Shown one piece after another: positions 9,304 to 17,509 of a DNA stretch of 33,000 nucleotides. The position numbers and the translations under genes are program-made. The DNA is from Actinomycetes bacterium (lineage in GTDB: Bacteria; Actinomycetota; Acidimicrobiia; Acidimicrobiales; Acidimicrobiaceae): assembly GCA_021786375.1 (NCBI GenBank), contig JAJYNL010000083.1, positions 1-33,000 on the forward strand, written 5' to 3'. Numbering within the stretch: the stretch's first letter is position 1; each line of letters starts with the position of its first letter. The notes below the pieces were generated by a model. That model had not been told where the DNA came from. It worked only from the letters and a program-made list of their open reading frames with translations, and did no database searches.

Positions 9304-10365
9304 ATGTGCGACGATGCAAAAGGCCATGAGGGAGCCGGCCTCAGCCATCCTCGACAAGCCCCTGGGCCGGCTGTGGACCCGGTGCACCTCGCCCAGGTGG
9401 ACGAAGTCGCGGTCACCGTGCTCGTCGATAATTTTTACGACGCTCTGCTCGAGGCCGGCCCAGGCTTGAAGCGCCCCGGCTTCGCTGCCGGTGCCGCCTA
9501 CTCGGGGCAATTCGAGGGAGGCCGCACCCAGGTGGGCATGGTGGCGGAGCACGGCTTCTCCGTACTCGTTTCCGTCCGTCGCGGTGGAGAGCGATCAACC
9601 ATTCTCTTCGACACCGGTCTCTCGCCGGATGCCATGGTGACCAACGCCGGCCGGCTCGGGGTCGACTTCGAGGATGTGCAGGCCGTGGTGCTGAGCCACG
9701 GGCATTTCGATCACGCGGGAGGCCTGGAGGGTATGGCGCGCCGTCGCGGGCGCAAGCCGATGCCGATGGTGATCCACCCCCTTGTCTGGACCCGGCGCCG
9801 GCTCTCGGTGCCGAGCGGAGCTTTCGAGATGCCGACGCTGTCGCGCAAAGCGCTGCAGGAGGAGGGATTCGAGATCGTCGAGCGGCGCTTTCCCTCACTC
9901 ATGGCGGAGTCCGGGATTCTCATCACCGGCGAGGTGGACCGGACCACTGAGTTCGAGCGAGGCATGCCTCCGGCTCACCAGCACTGGGTGGGCACGGGGT
10001 GGGAGCACGATCCCCTTGTCTTGGACGACCAGGCCCTGGTTGTGAATGTGCGTGGACGCGGACTGGTGGTAATCACGGGTTGTGGGCATGCCGGAGTGGT
10101 GAACATAGTGCGCCATGCCATGCGCTTGACCGGACAGGACCGCCTAGCGGCGCTCTTTGGAGGGTTCCACCTCGGGGGCAGGGCCTTCGAGGCAAACATC
10201 GCTCCCACCGTGGAAAGCCTGGCCGAGATAGGTGCGGAGCTTCTGGTGCCCGGCCATTGCACAGGCTGGCGGGCCCAGCATGCTCTGGCTGCGGCCTTCC
10301 CGCACGCATGGGTGCAATCGAGCGCCGGCTCGGAATTTATTCTGCAGGCGGCGGCTGACTCCTAA
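9304..10365 (+). CDS. MBL-fold metal hydrolase of the COG1237 type
   Basis: 353 residues from the ATG at 9304. The metal site is S-H122-G-H124-F-D126-H127, followed by AGGLEGM, then a late ITGCGHAG and a C-terminal VPGHCTGW with a further His. This arrangement, plus TILFDTGLSPDA upstream, is typical of the COG1237 proteins, which are often annotated by analogy with archaeal 'dihydropterin-RFA-phosphate synthase'; the true activity in bacteria is generally unknown. The first ~27 residues look unlike the family, so a GTG at 9373 or 9382 is a possible alternative start. I prefer 9304 because a promoter-like pair places the transcript start there. It runs convergently into the alcohol dehydrogenase gene with only 13 bases between stops. 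Confidence 0.85.
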   Translation: MCDDAKGHEGAGLSHPRQAPGPAVDPVHLAQVDEVAVTVLVDNFYDALLEAGPGLKRPGFAAGAAYSGQFEGGRTQVGMVAEHGFSVLVSVRRGGERSTILFDTGLSPDAMVTNAGRLGVDFEDVQAVVLSHGHFDHAGGLEGMARRRGRKPMPMVIHPLVWTRRRLSVPSGAFEMPTLSRKALQEEGFEIVERRFPSLMAESGILITGEVDRTTEFERGMPPAHQHWVGTGWEHDPLVLDDQALVVNVRGRGLVVITGCGHAGVVNIVRHAMRLTGQDRLAALFGGFHLGGRAFEANIAPTVESLAEIGAELLVPGHCTGWRAQHALAAAFPHAWVQSSAGSEFILQAAADS

Positions 10366-10378
10366 TCCGCCGGCTTTA

Positions 10379-11422
10379 TCAGAGGTTGGGCGTTATGACC
10401 GCCCGCCCCTCCAGTTTCCCTTCGCGCATGAGGCGGTAGGCGCCAATGGCCTCCTCGAGCTTGAAGCTCTGTACGTGCGATCGAATCAGCCCTGCACGTG
10501 CGAGAGCGATCACTTCCATCAGCTCCGCCCGCGTTCCCCAGTAGGTGCTGGCCATCTCCACTTCGTAGCGGGTTGTGAAGAAGCCGAACGGTGCGCTACC
10601 ACCTGCCAGTCCAACCAAGGAGATGTCTCCGCGGGTGCGGGCGACCTGCATCCCCAGGCTTATGGTCGAATCGGCACCGACCAGATCGATCACTGCTTCG
10701 GCACCTTGACCGTGGGTGATCTCCATTATGTGTGAGCTGGCGTCAGCGCCCATCATTACCGTCTCGTCGGCCCCGAGGTTGAGGGCGAAAGCAAGGGCTT
10801 CAGAGCGGGTGTCGACCACGACGACCTTCGCCGGGCTTACGGCTTTCAGAATCTGCACTGCCATGTGCCCCAGCCCACCCGCGCCGATCACCACGGCGGC
10901 GGAGCCAGGGATCAGCTTATGCAGGGATCGCTTGACGGCGTGATAGGGGGTGAGCCCGGCATCGGTGAGAGGAGCGGCCTCAACCGGATCAAGGTCGCCG
11001 ATGGGAACCAGCAGCCGGTTGTCCGGCACGGCCATCACTGATGCCATGCCTCCGTCCAGGCCCAGCCCACCTCCGCCCGCGCCAATCCGAGCTGCGTTCT
11101 CGCAATAGGTCTCCTCGCCGATGGCACAGCGTCGGCAATGACCGCAGCCCCATGGTCCGTACACGGCCACCTTCTGGCCCATTTCCAGGCCGAATCCGTT
11201 CCTTCCCAGGGCGACTATCTCCCCGGCGTTCTCGTGCCCCAGAGTAAATGGCAGGCCCCACCGGAGCGAGTCCTGGTCGAAGTCGTGCATCAGGTGCAGG
11301 TCGGAATGGCATGCTCCCGCCCCGAGCACCCTTATCAGCGCTCCGGCGGGAGGCAGCTCGGGCTCGGGTACCTCCTCCAGGACCGCTTCGGTCTTCCAGG
11401 CCTTCAGCCTCAGGGCGAGCAT
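10379..11422 (-). CDS. zinc-dependent NAD(P) alcohol dehydrogenase, ADH-A-like
   Basis: About 347 residues, medium-chain dehydrogenase/reductase family. The catalytic zinc ligands are C38, H63-E64 and probably D154 (PLTDAGLTPYHA). The structural zinc site is C93, C96, C99 and C107, and the Rossmann loop is GAGGLG at 180-185. The text closely resembles what I recall of Rhodococcus ruber ADH-A, with VAVYGPWGCG, IGDLDP, the Asp zinc ligand and YWGTRAELM, so secondary alcohols and ketones are likely substrates. GGAGG lies three bases before one ATG (11425) and six before the next (11422); the second is better placed. A start at 11467 is possible but would add a tail unlike the family. The gene is divergent from the FAD oxidoreductase gene. 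Confidence 0.9.
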   Translation of the reverse strand: MLALRLKAWKTEAVLEEVPEPELPPAGALIRVLGAGACHSDLHLMHDFDQDSLRWGLPFTLGHENAGEIVALGRNGFGLEMGQKVAVYGPWGCGHCRRCAIGEETYCENAARIGAGGGGLGLDGGMASVMAVPDNRLLVPIGDLDPVEAAPLTDAGLTPYHAVKRSLHKLIPGSAAVVIGAGGLGHMAVQILKAVSPAKVVVVDTRSEALAFALNLGADETVMMGADASSHIMEITHGQGAEAVIDLVGADSTISLGMQVARTRGDISLVGLAGGSAPFGFFTTRYEVEMASTYWGTRAELMEVIALARAGLIRSHVQSFKLEEAIGAYRLMREGKLEGRAVITPNL

Positions 11423-11566
11423 CATGGACCTCCGATCCCGCGTGGCCACGGACGGGCTACTTCGCAAGCTTTAACCATCGCTCCGCGGCTTGTCAACAAA
11501 AATGGCGCAATGACGACCCAGGTCAGGGTGTCCCTCCGCCACCGGGCTGCTTTAGGCTTGCGAAGT

Positions 11567-11626
11567 ATGCCAGGCTCGGGCATGCTACCGGAGCGGTCGC
11601 ACCCAGCCGGGGCGAAGGCTGAATGA
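11567..11626 (+). CDS. possible 19-codon leader peptide
   Basis: A short frame from an ATG at 11567 ends in TGA at 11624-11626, which overlaps the ATG of the FAD oxidoreductase gene as ATGA. TAGGCT at 11553-11558 could be a -10 element placed eight bases before this ATG, giving a leaderless start. The peptide (MPGSGMLPERSHPAGAKAE) has no run of one amino acid that would suggest attenuation. Its only likely role would be translational coupling to the next gene. The evidence is positional only. Confidence 0.22.
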   Translation: MPGSGMLPERSHPAGAKAE

Positions 11627-13050
11627 GTAGAGGGCGCATGGTTTCACGTTCCAAGCAGGTCCGGATAAGGGAGTCGCTCGCCGATGCAAAGACGATTCCG
11701 GTTTGGCTCGACGACCCTTCGGCTCCCGAACCTCGTGAGCCCCTGAAGAGCCACCGGACCTTTGACCTGGCGGTTGTTGGTGGCGGCTTTCACGGGCTTT
11801 GGACCGCCCTGACCGCCAAAGAGCGCAGTCCCGAGCTCAGTGTCTGTGTCCTCGAAGCGGAGGTTTGCGGAGGCGCCGCATCCGGACGCAATGGCGGCTT
11901 TGCCGCCTCGACGCTTACGCATGGTCCGGGCATAGCCTTTGACCGTTACCCTGCTGAGGCGGAGAAGCTCGAACGCCTCGGCCTTGAAAACCTGAGAGGC
12001 CTGAAGACCGACGCTGATAGGTGGGGTATCGACTGCCAGCTCGAGGAGAGCGGGGAGCTTGAGGTCGCTACCCGTGAGCATGAGATCGTAAATTTGCTCG
12101 AGGGAGCTGACCTGGAGCGGCGTCTGGGCCGCGAGGCCGCCTACTTCGACTCCGAGGCGATCGCCTCGCAGATCCGCTCGCCAACCTACATTGCCGGCCT
12201 GTGGCGCAAGGACAGCACCTACATGCTCAACCCCGCCAGGCTCGCCTGGGGTCTTGCACGAACCGCCGAGGAAATGGGGGTGGAGATCTTCGACTACACC
12301 CAGGTCACCTCGCTGCAGAGTGACGGGCCGGACATGGTCCTCGGGAGCCGTTACGGAAGCGTTCGCGCCCAGCGCGTTGCCTTATGCACCAACGCCTTTC
12401 CGCCGCTTGTCAAGCGGATCGCCGCCTACGTGGTTCCGGTCTACGACTACGCCTTGGCCACCGAGCCGCTCACGCCGGAGCAGATGAAGGAGGTGGGATG
12501 GGCCTCGCGTCAAGGTGTCGGCGACTCGTCCAACCTGTTCCACTACTATCGCTTGACCGCCGAAAACCGCATCCTTTGGGGCGGCTATGACGCGATCTAT
12601 CACTTCGGTGGCAAGGTTGGTCATGAGTTCGAGCAGCGCAAGGCCACCTTCGACTTGCTCGCCCGTCACTTTTACGCGACCTTCCCGCAGCTTCGCGAGG
12701 TCGGCTTCGACTACTCCTGGGGCGGAGCGATTGACACCTGCTCGCGCTTCTTTCCCTTCTTCGGCAGTACCAATCGCGGTGCGGTGACCTATGCCGCCGG
12801 GTTCACCGGCCTTGGCGTGGCGTCGACTCGCTTTGCCGCTCGCGTGATGAACGAGATGATGTTCGGGGACAAGACGGAGATCTCCAGCCTCGAGCTGGTC
12901 CGATCGCGTCCGCTCCCGTTTCCTCCAGAGCCGATGCGCTACGGAGTGATCCAGGCGACCCGTGCTTCCCTGGCAGGTGCTGATAGACGTGGCCGGCGCA
13001 ACGCGTGGCTTAGACTGCTTGATCGAATTGGCCTTGGCTTTGAGTCCTAG
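11623..13050 (+). CDS. FAD-dependent oxidoreductase, DAO/PuuB-like amine oxidase family
   Basis: 475 residues. An N-terminal extension of about 45 residues precedes the FAD-binding strand-turn-helix FDLAVVGGGFHGLWTA (G53, G55, G58), then CGGAASGRNGGFAAS, which is the typical second flavin-contact region of D-amino-acid oxidase and gamma-glutamylputrescine oxidase-like proteins. Near the C-terminus YSWGGAIDT and YAAGFTGLGVASTRFAARV match the family's substrate/flavin region. Such enzymes oxidise amines or N-methyl/D-amino acids and make peroxide. The substrate cannot be told here. The ATG at 11623 has GAAGG four bases upstream; a second ATG at 11638 is possible. The methyltransferase gene follows after 31 bases, probably in the same transcript. 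Confidence 0.88.
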   Translation: MSRGRMVSRSKQVRIRESLADAKTIPVWLDDPSAPEPREPLKSHRTFDLAVVGGGFHGLWTALTAKERSPELSVCVLEAEVCGGAASGRNGGFAASTLTHGPGIAFDRYPAEAEKLERLGLENLRGLKTDADRWGIDCQLEESGELEVATREHEIVNLLEGADLERRLGREAAYFDSEAIASQIRSPTYIAGLWRKDSTYMLNPARLAWGLARTAEEMGVEIFDYTQVTSLQSDGPDMVLGSRYGSVRAQRVALCTNAFPPLVKRIAAYVVPVYDYALATEPLTPEQMKEVGWASRQGVGDSSNLFHYYRLTAENRILWGGYDAIYHFGGKVGHEFEQRKATFDLLARHFYATFPQLREVGFDYSWGGAIDTCSRFFPFFGSTNRGAVTYAAGFTGLGVASTRFAARVMNEMMFGDKTEISSLELVRSRPLPFPPEPMRYGVIQATRASLAGADRRGRRNAWLRLLDRIGLGFES

Positions 13051-13081
13051 TCGAGGCGTGCACGAAGAAGATCGGAGTGAT

Positions 13082-13852
13082 GTGCCAGGCTCGCCATGGG
13101 ACCCTGATCAATACGGACTCTTTTCGGCCGAACGCGAGCAACCCTTTTGGGACCTAGCCGGACTCTTGGAGGCTCGGAAGGGTGCAAGCCTGGTAGACCT
13201 CGGCTGTGGCGACGGGCGCTTGACCGCCGCACTCCATCGGCGAATCGGGGCGGGACGCACGCTGGGTGTGGATTCGTCACCGGAGATGCTTGCACGGGCC
13301 GCTTCGGCCGCCGGCACCGAGGTCTCCTTCACTTCCGGTGACATCGCCACGTGGCATGGGTCCGGTGTGGACATCGTCTTCTCCAATGCGGCCCTGCAGT
13401 GGGTCGGAAATCACACGGCGGTGCTCGGACGGTGGCGAGAATCGCTTGCCCCCGGCGGCCAGCTGGCCGTGCAGGTGCCCAGCAACTGGGATCACGCCTC
13501 GCACCTGGTTCTCACCGAGCTGGCCCGGGAGCACCTCGGGGATGACGCACCTCCTGATCCGGTTGCCGCAAACGTCCTCAAGCCGGAGGAGTATTCCAGG
13601 CTCCTCTACGAACTCGGCTTCAAGCGGCAGCAGGTGAGGATGCAGGTCTACACACACATCCTCCCGGACGCCGAGGCATTGGTGGAATGGATGAAGGGGA
13701 CCTCGATGAACCGTGTCAAAGGGCTGCTTGCCCCCGATGAGTATGCCGACTTCGTCGAGGTATACAAGGCCCGCATTCTCGAGCGGCTCGGCTGTCAAAA
13801 GCCCTTCTTCTATCCTTTCAAACGGATTCTCATGTGGGGATCGCTGCACTGA
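13082..13852 (+). CDS. tam: trans-aconitate 2-methyltransferase-like SAM methyltransferase
   Basis: 256 residues from a GTG at 13082, close to the 252 of E. coli Tam. The N-terminus WDPDQYGLFSAEREQPFWDL matches Tam's 'W.P..Y..F..ER..P...L'. SAM motif I is VDLGCGDG (38-45), followed by GVDSSPEML, then IVFSNAALQWVGNH and LAVQVPSNWDHASH, which are characteristic of Tam. Tam methylates trans-aconitate, an inhibitor of aconitase, thereby detoxifying it. GGAG four bases before the GTG supports this start; a GTG at 13058 is the next candidate, and longer versions would overlap the oxidoreductase gene. It may be co-transcribed with that gene, though a shared pathway is not obvious. Confidence 0.88.
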   Translation: MPGSPWDPDQYGLFSAEREQPFWDLAGLLEARKGASLVDLGCGDGRLTAALHRRIGAGRTLGVDSSPEMLARAASAAGTEVSFTSGDIATWHGSGVDIVFSNAALQWVGNHTAVLGRWRESLAPGGQLAVQVPSNWDHASHLVLTELAREHLGDDAPPDPVAANVLKPEEYSRLLYELGFKRQQVRMQVYTHILPDAEALVEWMKGTSMNRVKGLLAPDEYADFVEVYKARILERLGCQKPFFYPFKRILMWGSLH

Positions 13853-13872
13853 GGCGAGAAGGTGCCCCTGAT

Positions 13873-14676
13873 CTACCAATAGGTCCACACCGCCGTCCCG
13901 ACCGGTGCGAGCTTCTGCGCCCAGATCCAGTCGATCGCCTCGTTGCTCACTCGCACACATCCGTGCGAGGCGGGATACGGGGGTACGAAGGAGTCGCCGT
14001 GGATAGCGAAGCCGCTGTAGAAGAACTTGGGGCGCCACAGCTCGCCAAGCGAGTTGGCGACGAGCCCGTCCTTCTCCCAGATGACGTGAAACTTGCCGAC
14101 GGGGGTGGCCGCGACAGCCCTCTGGCCATCGACGGTGAAGGTGTATCCCCCTCCCGTCGAAGTGTTCAAGGTGTACTCGAGGTGCCCGTCGTCCACGAAC
14201 ATGACGAGGTTCATGCGTAGGTTCACCTCCACCACGTAGCCGCTGGTGCTTCGTGGGCTCGGGCGGACACCCTGGTTCAGGGCGGCCTGGGTCTTTGGCC
14301 CGACCATCCCGTCGACTTGGATCCCGGCTGCCTTCTGAATCGCGAACACCGCCTGTTGGGTGCTGTCGCCGAACACTCCGTCCGGCGTGCCCAGCCAATA
14401 GCCGATGGAGATGAGCCGCTCTTGCAGATCCAACACCAGGGGCCCCTTATCCCCCTCCTGCAGCAGGGCCATGGTCGTGGTGGTCGAGGACGTGATGGGC
14501 GCGGAAGTGGTCGTTGGGGCGGAACTTGTCGTGGGTGCCAGGCTGGTGGGCGACCTAGTACCTGCCGGCACATCCAGACCGGGCGCGGCTCCGCAGCCCG
14601 CCAGCGCTGAGGCCAACGCCGCTACGCCGATAGCGTATGCAAGCCGCCGTAGCCCGGTGTGGCGGCCCATGCCCAT
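13873..14676 (-). CDS. lipoprotein L,D-transpeptidase with peptidoglycan-binding domain
   Basis: About 267 residues. A signal segment ends in the lipobox ALAGC (C28 from the ATG at 14676), followed by a Thr/Ser/Pro linker. Next comes a PG_binding_1 domain (LVLDLQERLISIGYWLG to GPKTQAALNQG), and then a YkuD domain ending in IHGDSFVPPYPASHGCVRVS with catalytic C240 in the SHGCVR motif. It should be attached to the outer face of the membrane and make or remodel 3-3 peptidoglycan cross-links. GTG codons at 14706 and 14688 and an ATG at 14670 are alternative starts; none has a strong ribosome-binding site. It ends convergently with the methyltransferase gene. Confidence 0.9.
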   Translation of the reverse strand: MGMGRHTGLRRLAYAIGVAALASALAGCGAAPGLDVPAGTRSPTSLAPTTSSAPTTTSAPITSSTTTTMALLQEGDKGPLVLDLQERLISIGYWLGTPDGVFGDSTQQAVFAIQKAAGIQVDGMVGPKTQAALNQGVRPSPRSTSGYVVEVNLRMNLVMFVDDGHLEYTLNTSTGGGYTFTVDGQRAVAATPVGKFHVIWEKDGLVANSLGELWRPKFFYSGFAIHGDSFVPPYPASHGCVRVSNEAIDWIWAQKLAPVGTAVWTYW

Positions 14677-14823
14677 GCGTCCACTCACGCTAGGAGGTAT
14701 AAGCACGCGGGGCCGGAGGTATAGAGTACGAGGTCACCTTGTTTGGTACCGCTAGGCACGAGCTCGGTATGCCGTCTGGGCTGCGGAGCTGCAATTGGCG
14801 GCTTCCCCGAGGCGGCTTTGAGT

Positions 14824-15966
14824 ATGGTGGTTGCCGTGGGAATCTACTTCAGAGTCGCTCCGGGTGTGAGGGTGAGGCTTACAAGCTCGGGAGTCAGGAC
14901 GTCAATCGGCCCGCGCGAAGCGCGCGTTCACATCGGCGGCGGGTACCGGCCGGGAGTCTCCACCGGCGCCGGTCCCTTCACTCTTTATCACAGCATTGGC
15001 AGCACCCGTAGGAAGCCGAGCGCTCGCCACGTCGAGGTGTCATCAGTCGCGGCCGCTGCCACGTCTGCCGGCCCTACTCAACGGCCGGCGCAGCGGCAGA
15101 CGGTCTCCGCCAAGGCTGCTGAGGCGGGCCAGATGGCAGCCGCTTTCGAGGCGATAGAGGGACTGCATCGGCACGCCGTTGACCCGGTGACTCCACCTGT
15201 GGCGCCACCGGCCCCGGCGGTGGACGAGGCGGCGATACGCGAGCGGCATCGAGCCGAGGCGCTGCGCGGAATCGGGTTCTGGAAGCACTCTGAGCGCGTT
15301 ACGGCGGAGAAGCAGGCGGCGGCCGATGCGGACGCCGAGATTGCGGCTGAGCATGCCGAACTCGAGCGCCAGCACCAGGCGACGCAGGCCGAGCTGGACG
15401 CGCGCTGGAATGAACTGCTCGCAAATGATTCCGACGTGGTTCTGGCAACGCTGAACGAGGCCTTCGAAAGCGGTGGCATGCATGCCGCGGCCGTCTCGGT
15501 TGAGGGAGCCGAAGCAAGCATCGCGGTGATCCTCCCCGGCGAGGACGTGATTCCGGAGCGGCTTCCCTCGACCACGGCTGCCGGGAACATCTCGCTGCGC
15601 AAGACGACCAAGATCGAGGCCGCAGGCATCTATCTGGCCGCGATATGCGGCCATTCCCTTGCCGCGGTGCGCGAGGCACTTGCAGTCGCTCCGGGCTTGG
15701 CGGCAGTGCGCGTGGTGGCGGTGCGCCATGGCGCCTCAGACGTCTACGGTCATCCGCGATTGGAGTGCATGCTGGTGGCGACGTTCAGCCGGGACTCCTT
15801 GAACGGTATCGACTGGGCCCACGCGGGCTCGATCGACATCATGGACCAATGCGCCACCGACGTGAGCAAGAACTTAGGGAGCCGCACCAAGTCCATCGAG
15901 CCGATCGACCTCTCGGAGGAGCCGGATCTTACGAACCTGGTCAGTTCCATCGACGTCGAGGTGTAG
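14824..15966 (+). CDS. DUF4236 protein with a coiled-coil middle and an unknown C-terminal domain
   Basis: About 380 residues. The first ~58 residues fit DUF4236: GIYFRVAPGVRVRLTSSGV, then TSIGPREARVHIGGG and a final FTLYHSIG strand. A Pro/Ala-rich linker leads to a charged helical segment of about 80 residues (roughly 130-205, with AEHAELERQHQATQAELDARW) that should form a coiled coil. The last ~170 residues form an alpha/beta-looking domain (SVEGAEASIAVILPGEDVIPE; VRVVAVRHGASD; LECMLVATFSRDSL). I know no function for it. The ATG at 14824 has GAGGCGG nine bases upstream; a GTG at 14836 would begin with the conserved MGIYFR-like opening. The promoter would lie in the gap after the divergent transpeptidase gene. 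Confidence 0.75.
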   Translation: MVVAVGIYFRVAPGVRVRLTSSGVRTSIGPREARVHIGGGYRPGVSTGAGPFTLYHSIGSTRRKPSARHVEVSSVAAAATSAGPTQRPAQRQTVSAKAAEAGQMAAAFEAIEGLHRHAVDPVTPPVAPPAPAVDEAAIRERHRAEALRGIGFWKHSERVTAEKQAAADADAEIAAEHAELERQHQATQAELDARWNELLANDSDVVLATLNEAFESGGMHAAAVSVEGAEASIAVILPGEDVIPERLPSTTAAGNISLRKTTKIEAAGIYLAAICGHSLAAVREALAVAPGLAAVRVVAVRHGASDVYGHPRLECMLVATFSRDSLNGIDWAHAGSIDIMDQCATDVSKNLGSRTKSIEPIDLSEEPDLTNLVSSIDVEV

Positions 15967-16096
15967 CCGAGCTATCCGGCCCTAGGGCTCCCCAAGCCCC
16001 TTTTCTCGCCCGGCCGCCGCAGTCGCCGGTCTCGCCGATGCCCAAGTCGAGCGCGAGAAGCTTTACCGGTGAGGATGCTCATATCCCAGGGGTCTT

Positions 16097-16990
16097 GTGC
16101 AGGCGACTAGCGTTTGGCCGATGGAGTTGGGCTCCGGACTATTGCACCTGGCCGGATACCCGTTTGAGGTGCGATACAGCGACGGGTCGCTGGCGCGCGC
16201 GCGCGTGGCCGCGGACATCGCCGCCGACGCCTTTGGCTATTTCCGTCACCTGTTCTCCTGCGTCGAGCCTGACATCGCCATTATCGTTGCCGCCGAGGGT
16301 GATTGGCGGAGCAGGCAACCTTACGGACTGCCGTTCTTCAACGATGCCGCTGGCCAGATCCGTCCCGGGATCGTGGTGATACCGGCCGGCGCCGGAGATT
16401 TTTGGACCGCAATTGTCCGTGACTTGCGATATGAGTCGCCGCGCGGCTATGCGAGATTGCTTGCGACCTACCCCGATGGCGCCGGTGGCCTGGATCTGCA
16501 GTCCTTTTTTGACCTGGTCACGATACATGAGCTCGCCCATGCCTTCGAGGTTCTCGGGGATCTCAGGTTGCCGACCTTTTGGCTGAGCGAGATCTTCGCC
16601 AACCTGGCACTCCATGCCTTCATCGCAGCCAGACAGCCCGGGAGTCTCGGGACGCTCGAAGTGCTCTCGACCGTAGGAGCCGGGAGTCGCCGGCTCAGCG
16701 GCCGGATGCGCGCGGAAGGATTCAGCACGCTCGAGGAGCTCGAGGAGCATTACACGGGTGGTGATCACCCGATGAGCCCCTTGAACTACGCCTGGTACCA
16801 GTACCGCTGGCAGCGCCTTGCGGCCAGGGTGTTCGACGTGGATGGCGAGGAAGGTCTGGTTCGCTTATGGGACTGCTTCCACGGCGCCGATCGTTTCGTC
16901 CCCGGAGATGTTACGACGGCGTCTTTGGCCGCGCTACTGAGGGTCGAGGTAAGTGGGACTCTGGGCCGTGCGGTCCGGCGCTGGCGCTGA
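16097..16990 (+). CDS. putative zinc metallopeptidase (HEXXH)
   Basis: About 297 residues from a GTG at 16097 that follows AGGGG; an ATG at 16121 is the alternative. The core is TIHELAHAFEVLG, with H144-E145-x-x-H148 as zinc ligands and catalytic Glu, followed 17 residues later by E165 in FWLSEIFANL. This HEXXH-x16-E spacing is that of gluzincin-like peptidases, where the later Glu is the third ligand. No signal peptide is visible, so it is probably cytoplasmic. I do not recognise a named family beyond the motif. It lies about 130 bases after the DUF4236 gene on the same strand and may be co-expressed with it. Confidence 0.7.
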   Translation: MQATSVWPMELGSGLLHLAGYPFEVRYSDGSLARARVAADIAADAFGYFRHLFSCVEPDIAIIVAAEGDWRSRQPYGLPFFNDAAGQIRPGIVVIPAGAGDFWTAIVRDLRYESPRGYARLLATYPDGAGGLDLQSFFDLVTIHELAHAFEVLGDLRLPTFWLSEIFANLALHAFIAARQPGSLGTLEVLSTVGAGSRRLSGRMRAEGFSTLEELEEHYTGGDHPMSPLNYAWYQYRWQRLAARVFDVDGEEGLVRLWDCFHGADRFVPGDVTTASLAALLRVEVSGTLGRAVRRWR

Positions 16991-16997
16991 AGCCTGT

Positions 16998-17250
16998 TCT
17001 GCGGAGGAAGGCGGGAATCCCAACTACGAGTGTGGGCTCATGTAGCCATGCGAGCGATGCCCAAAGGTGAACGGTGCCGCTCGGTCATGGCCCCAAGCCG
17101 ATGACTCCCTGAGGGGCTTCGGTCCCTCGCGGGCACGCTGCCACAAGAGCTAAACGGTAAGCGAACAGCGAATACCGCACACTGCACGGGTCAAGTGCGC
17201 CCGACTCGGGTGCTGTGCGACCCAGCGGAAGAGCTTGGCACCCGACTGCA
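16998..17250 (+). ncRNA. possible structured RNA, perhaps a group II intron domain I remnant
   Basis: No gene is supported between 16991 and 17509, but this part is not featureless. A stable hairpin with a UUCG tetraloop (GAGGGGC / GUCCCUC) lies at 17111-17128. A seven-base inverted repeat, CGGGTGC at 17207-17213 and GCACCCG at 17238-17244, encloses 24 bases. Two purine-rich motifs, CCCAAAGGTGAACGG near 17060 and GAGCTAAACGGTAAGCGAAC near 17148, resemble the internal-loop sequences of bacterial group II intron domain I, and GTGCGCCCGACTCGGGTGC near 17195 looks like a group IIC intron 5' end. No reverse transcriptase or domain V was found. The rest, to 17509, shows nothing I can name. The assignment is from memory of motifs and is weak. 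Confidence 0.28.
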
Positions 17251-17509
17251 TTTGAGAACAGATGACGCCATCACACGGCTCCGCATGGCAAGGCCGATAC
17301 CGGCCCTGAGGGCATGGGAGTGGATGGATGTTCTCACGTTGCCAGGACGAGAATGGCCGGGAAGCTGGGCTCTTGGTCGTCCGAGATTGGCCGGGCCGGA
17401 CCCGCCATTATTCTCTGGCAGCGGAGGCTCGTTCGTATCAGCAGCCAGTTAAAACGGGGCTCCCTAGCCAGCGGCGGGACGCGGCCGGCACAGTCGTTGT
17501 GGTTCGGCC

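Noticed and set aside
17040-17170. c-di-AMP (ydaO-type) riboswitch
   Set aside because: GAGCTAAACGGTAAGCG slightly resembles its 3' core, but the other conserved blocks are missing and no plus-strand gene follows for about 1 kb.
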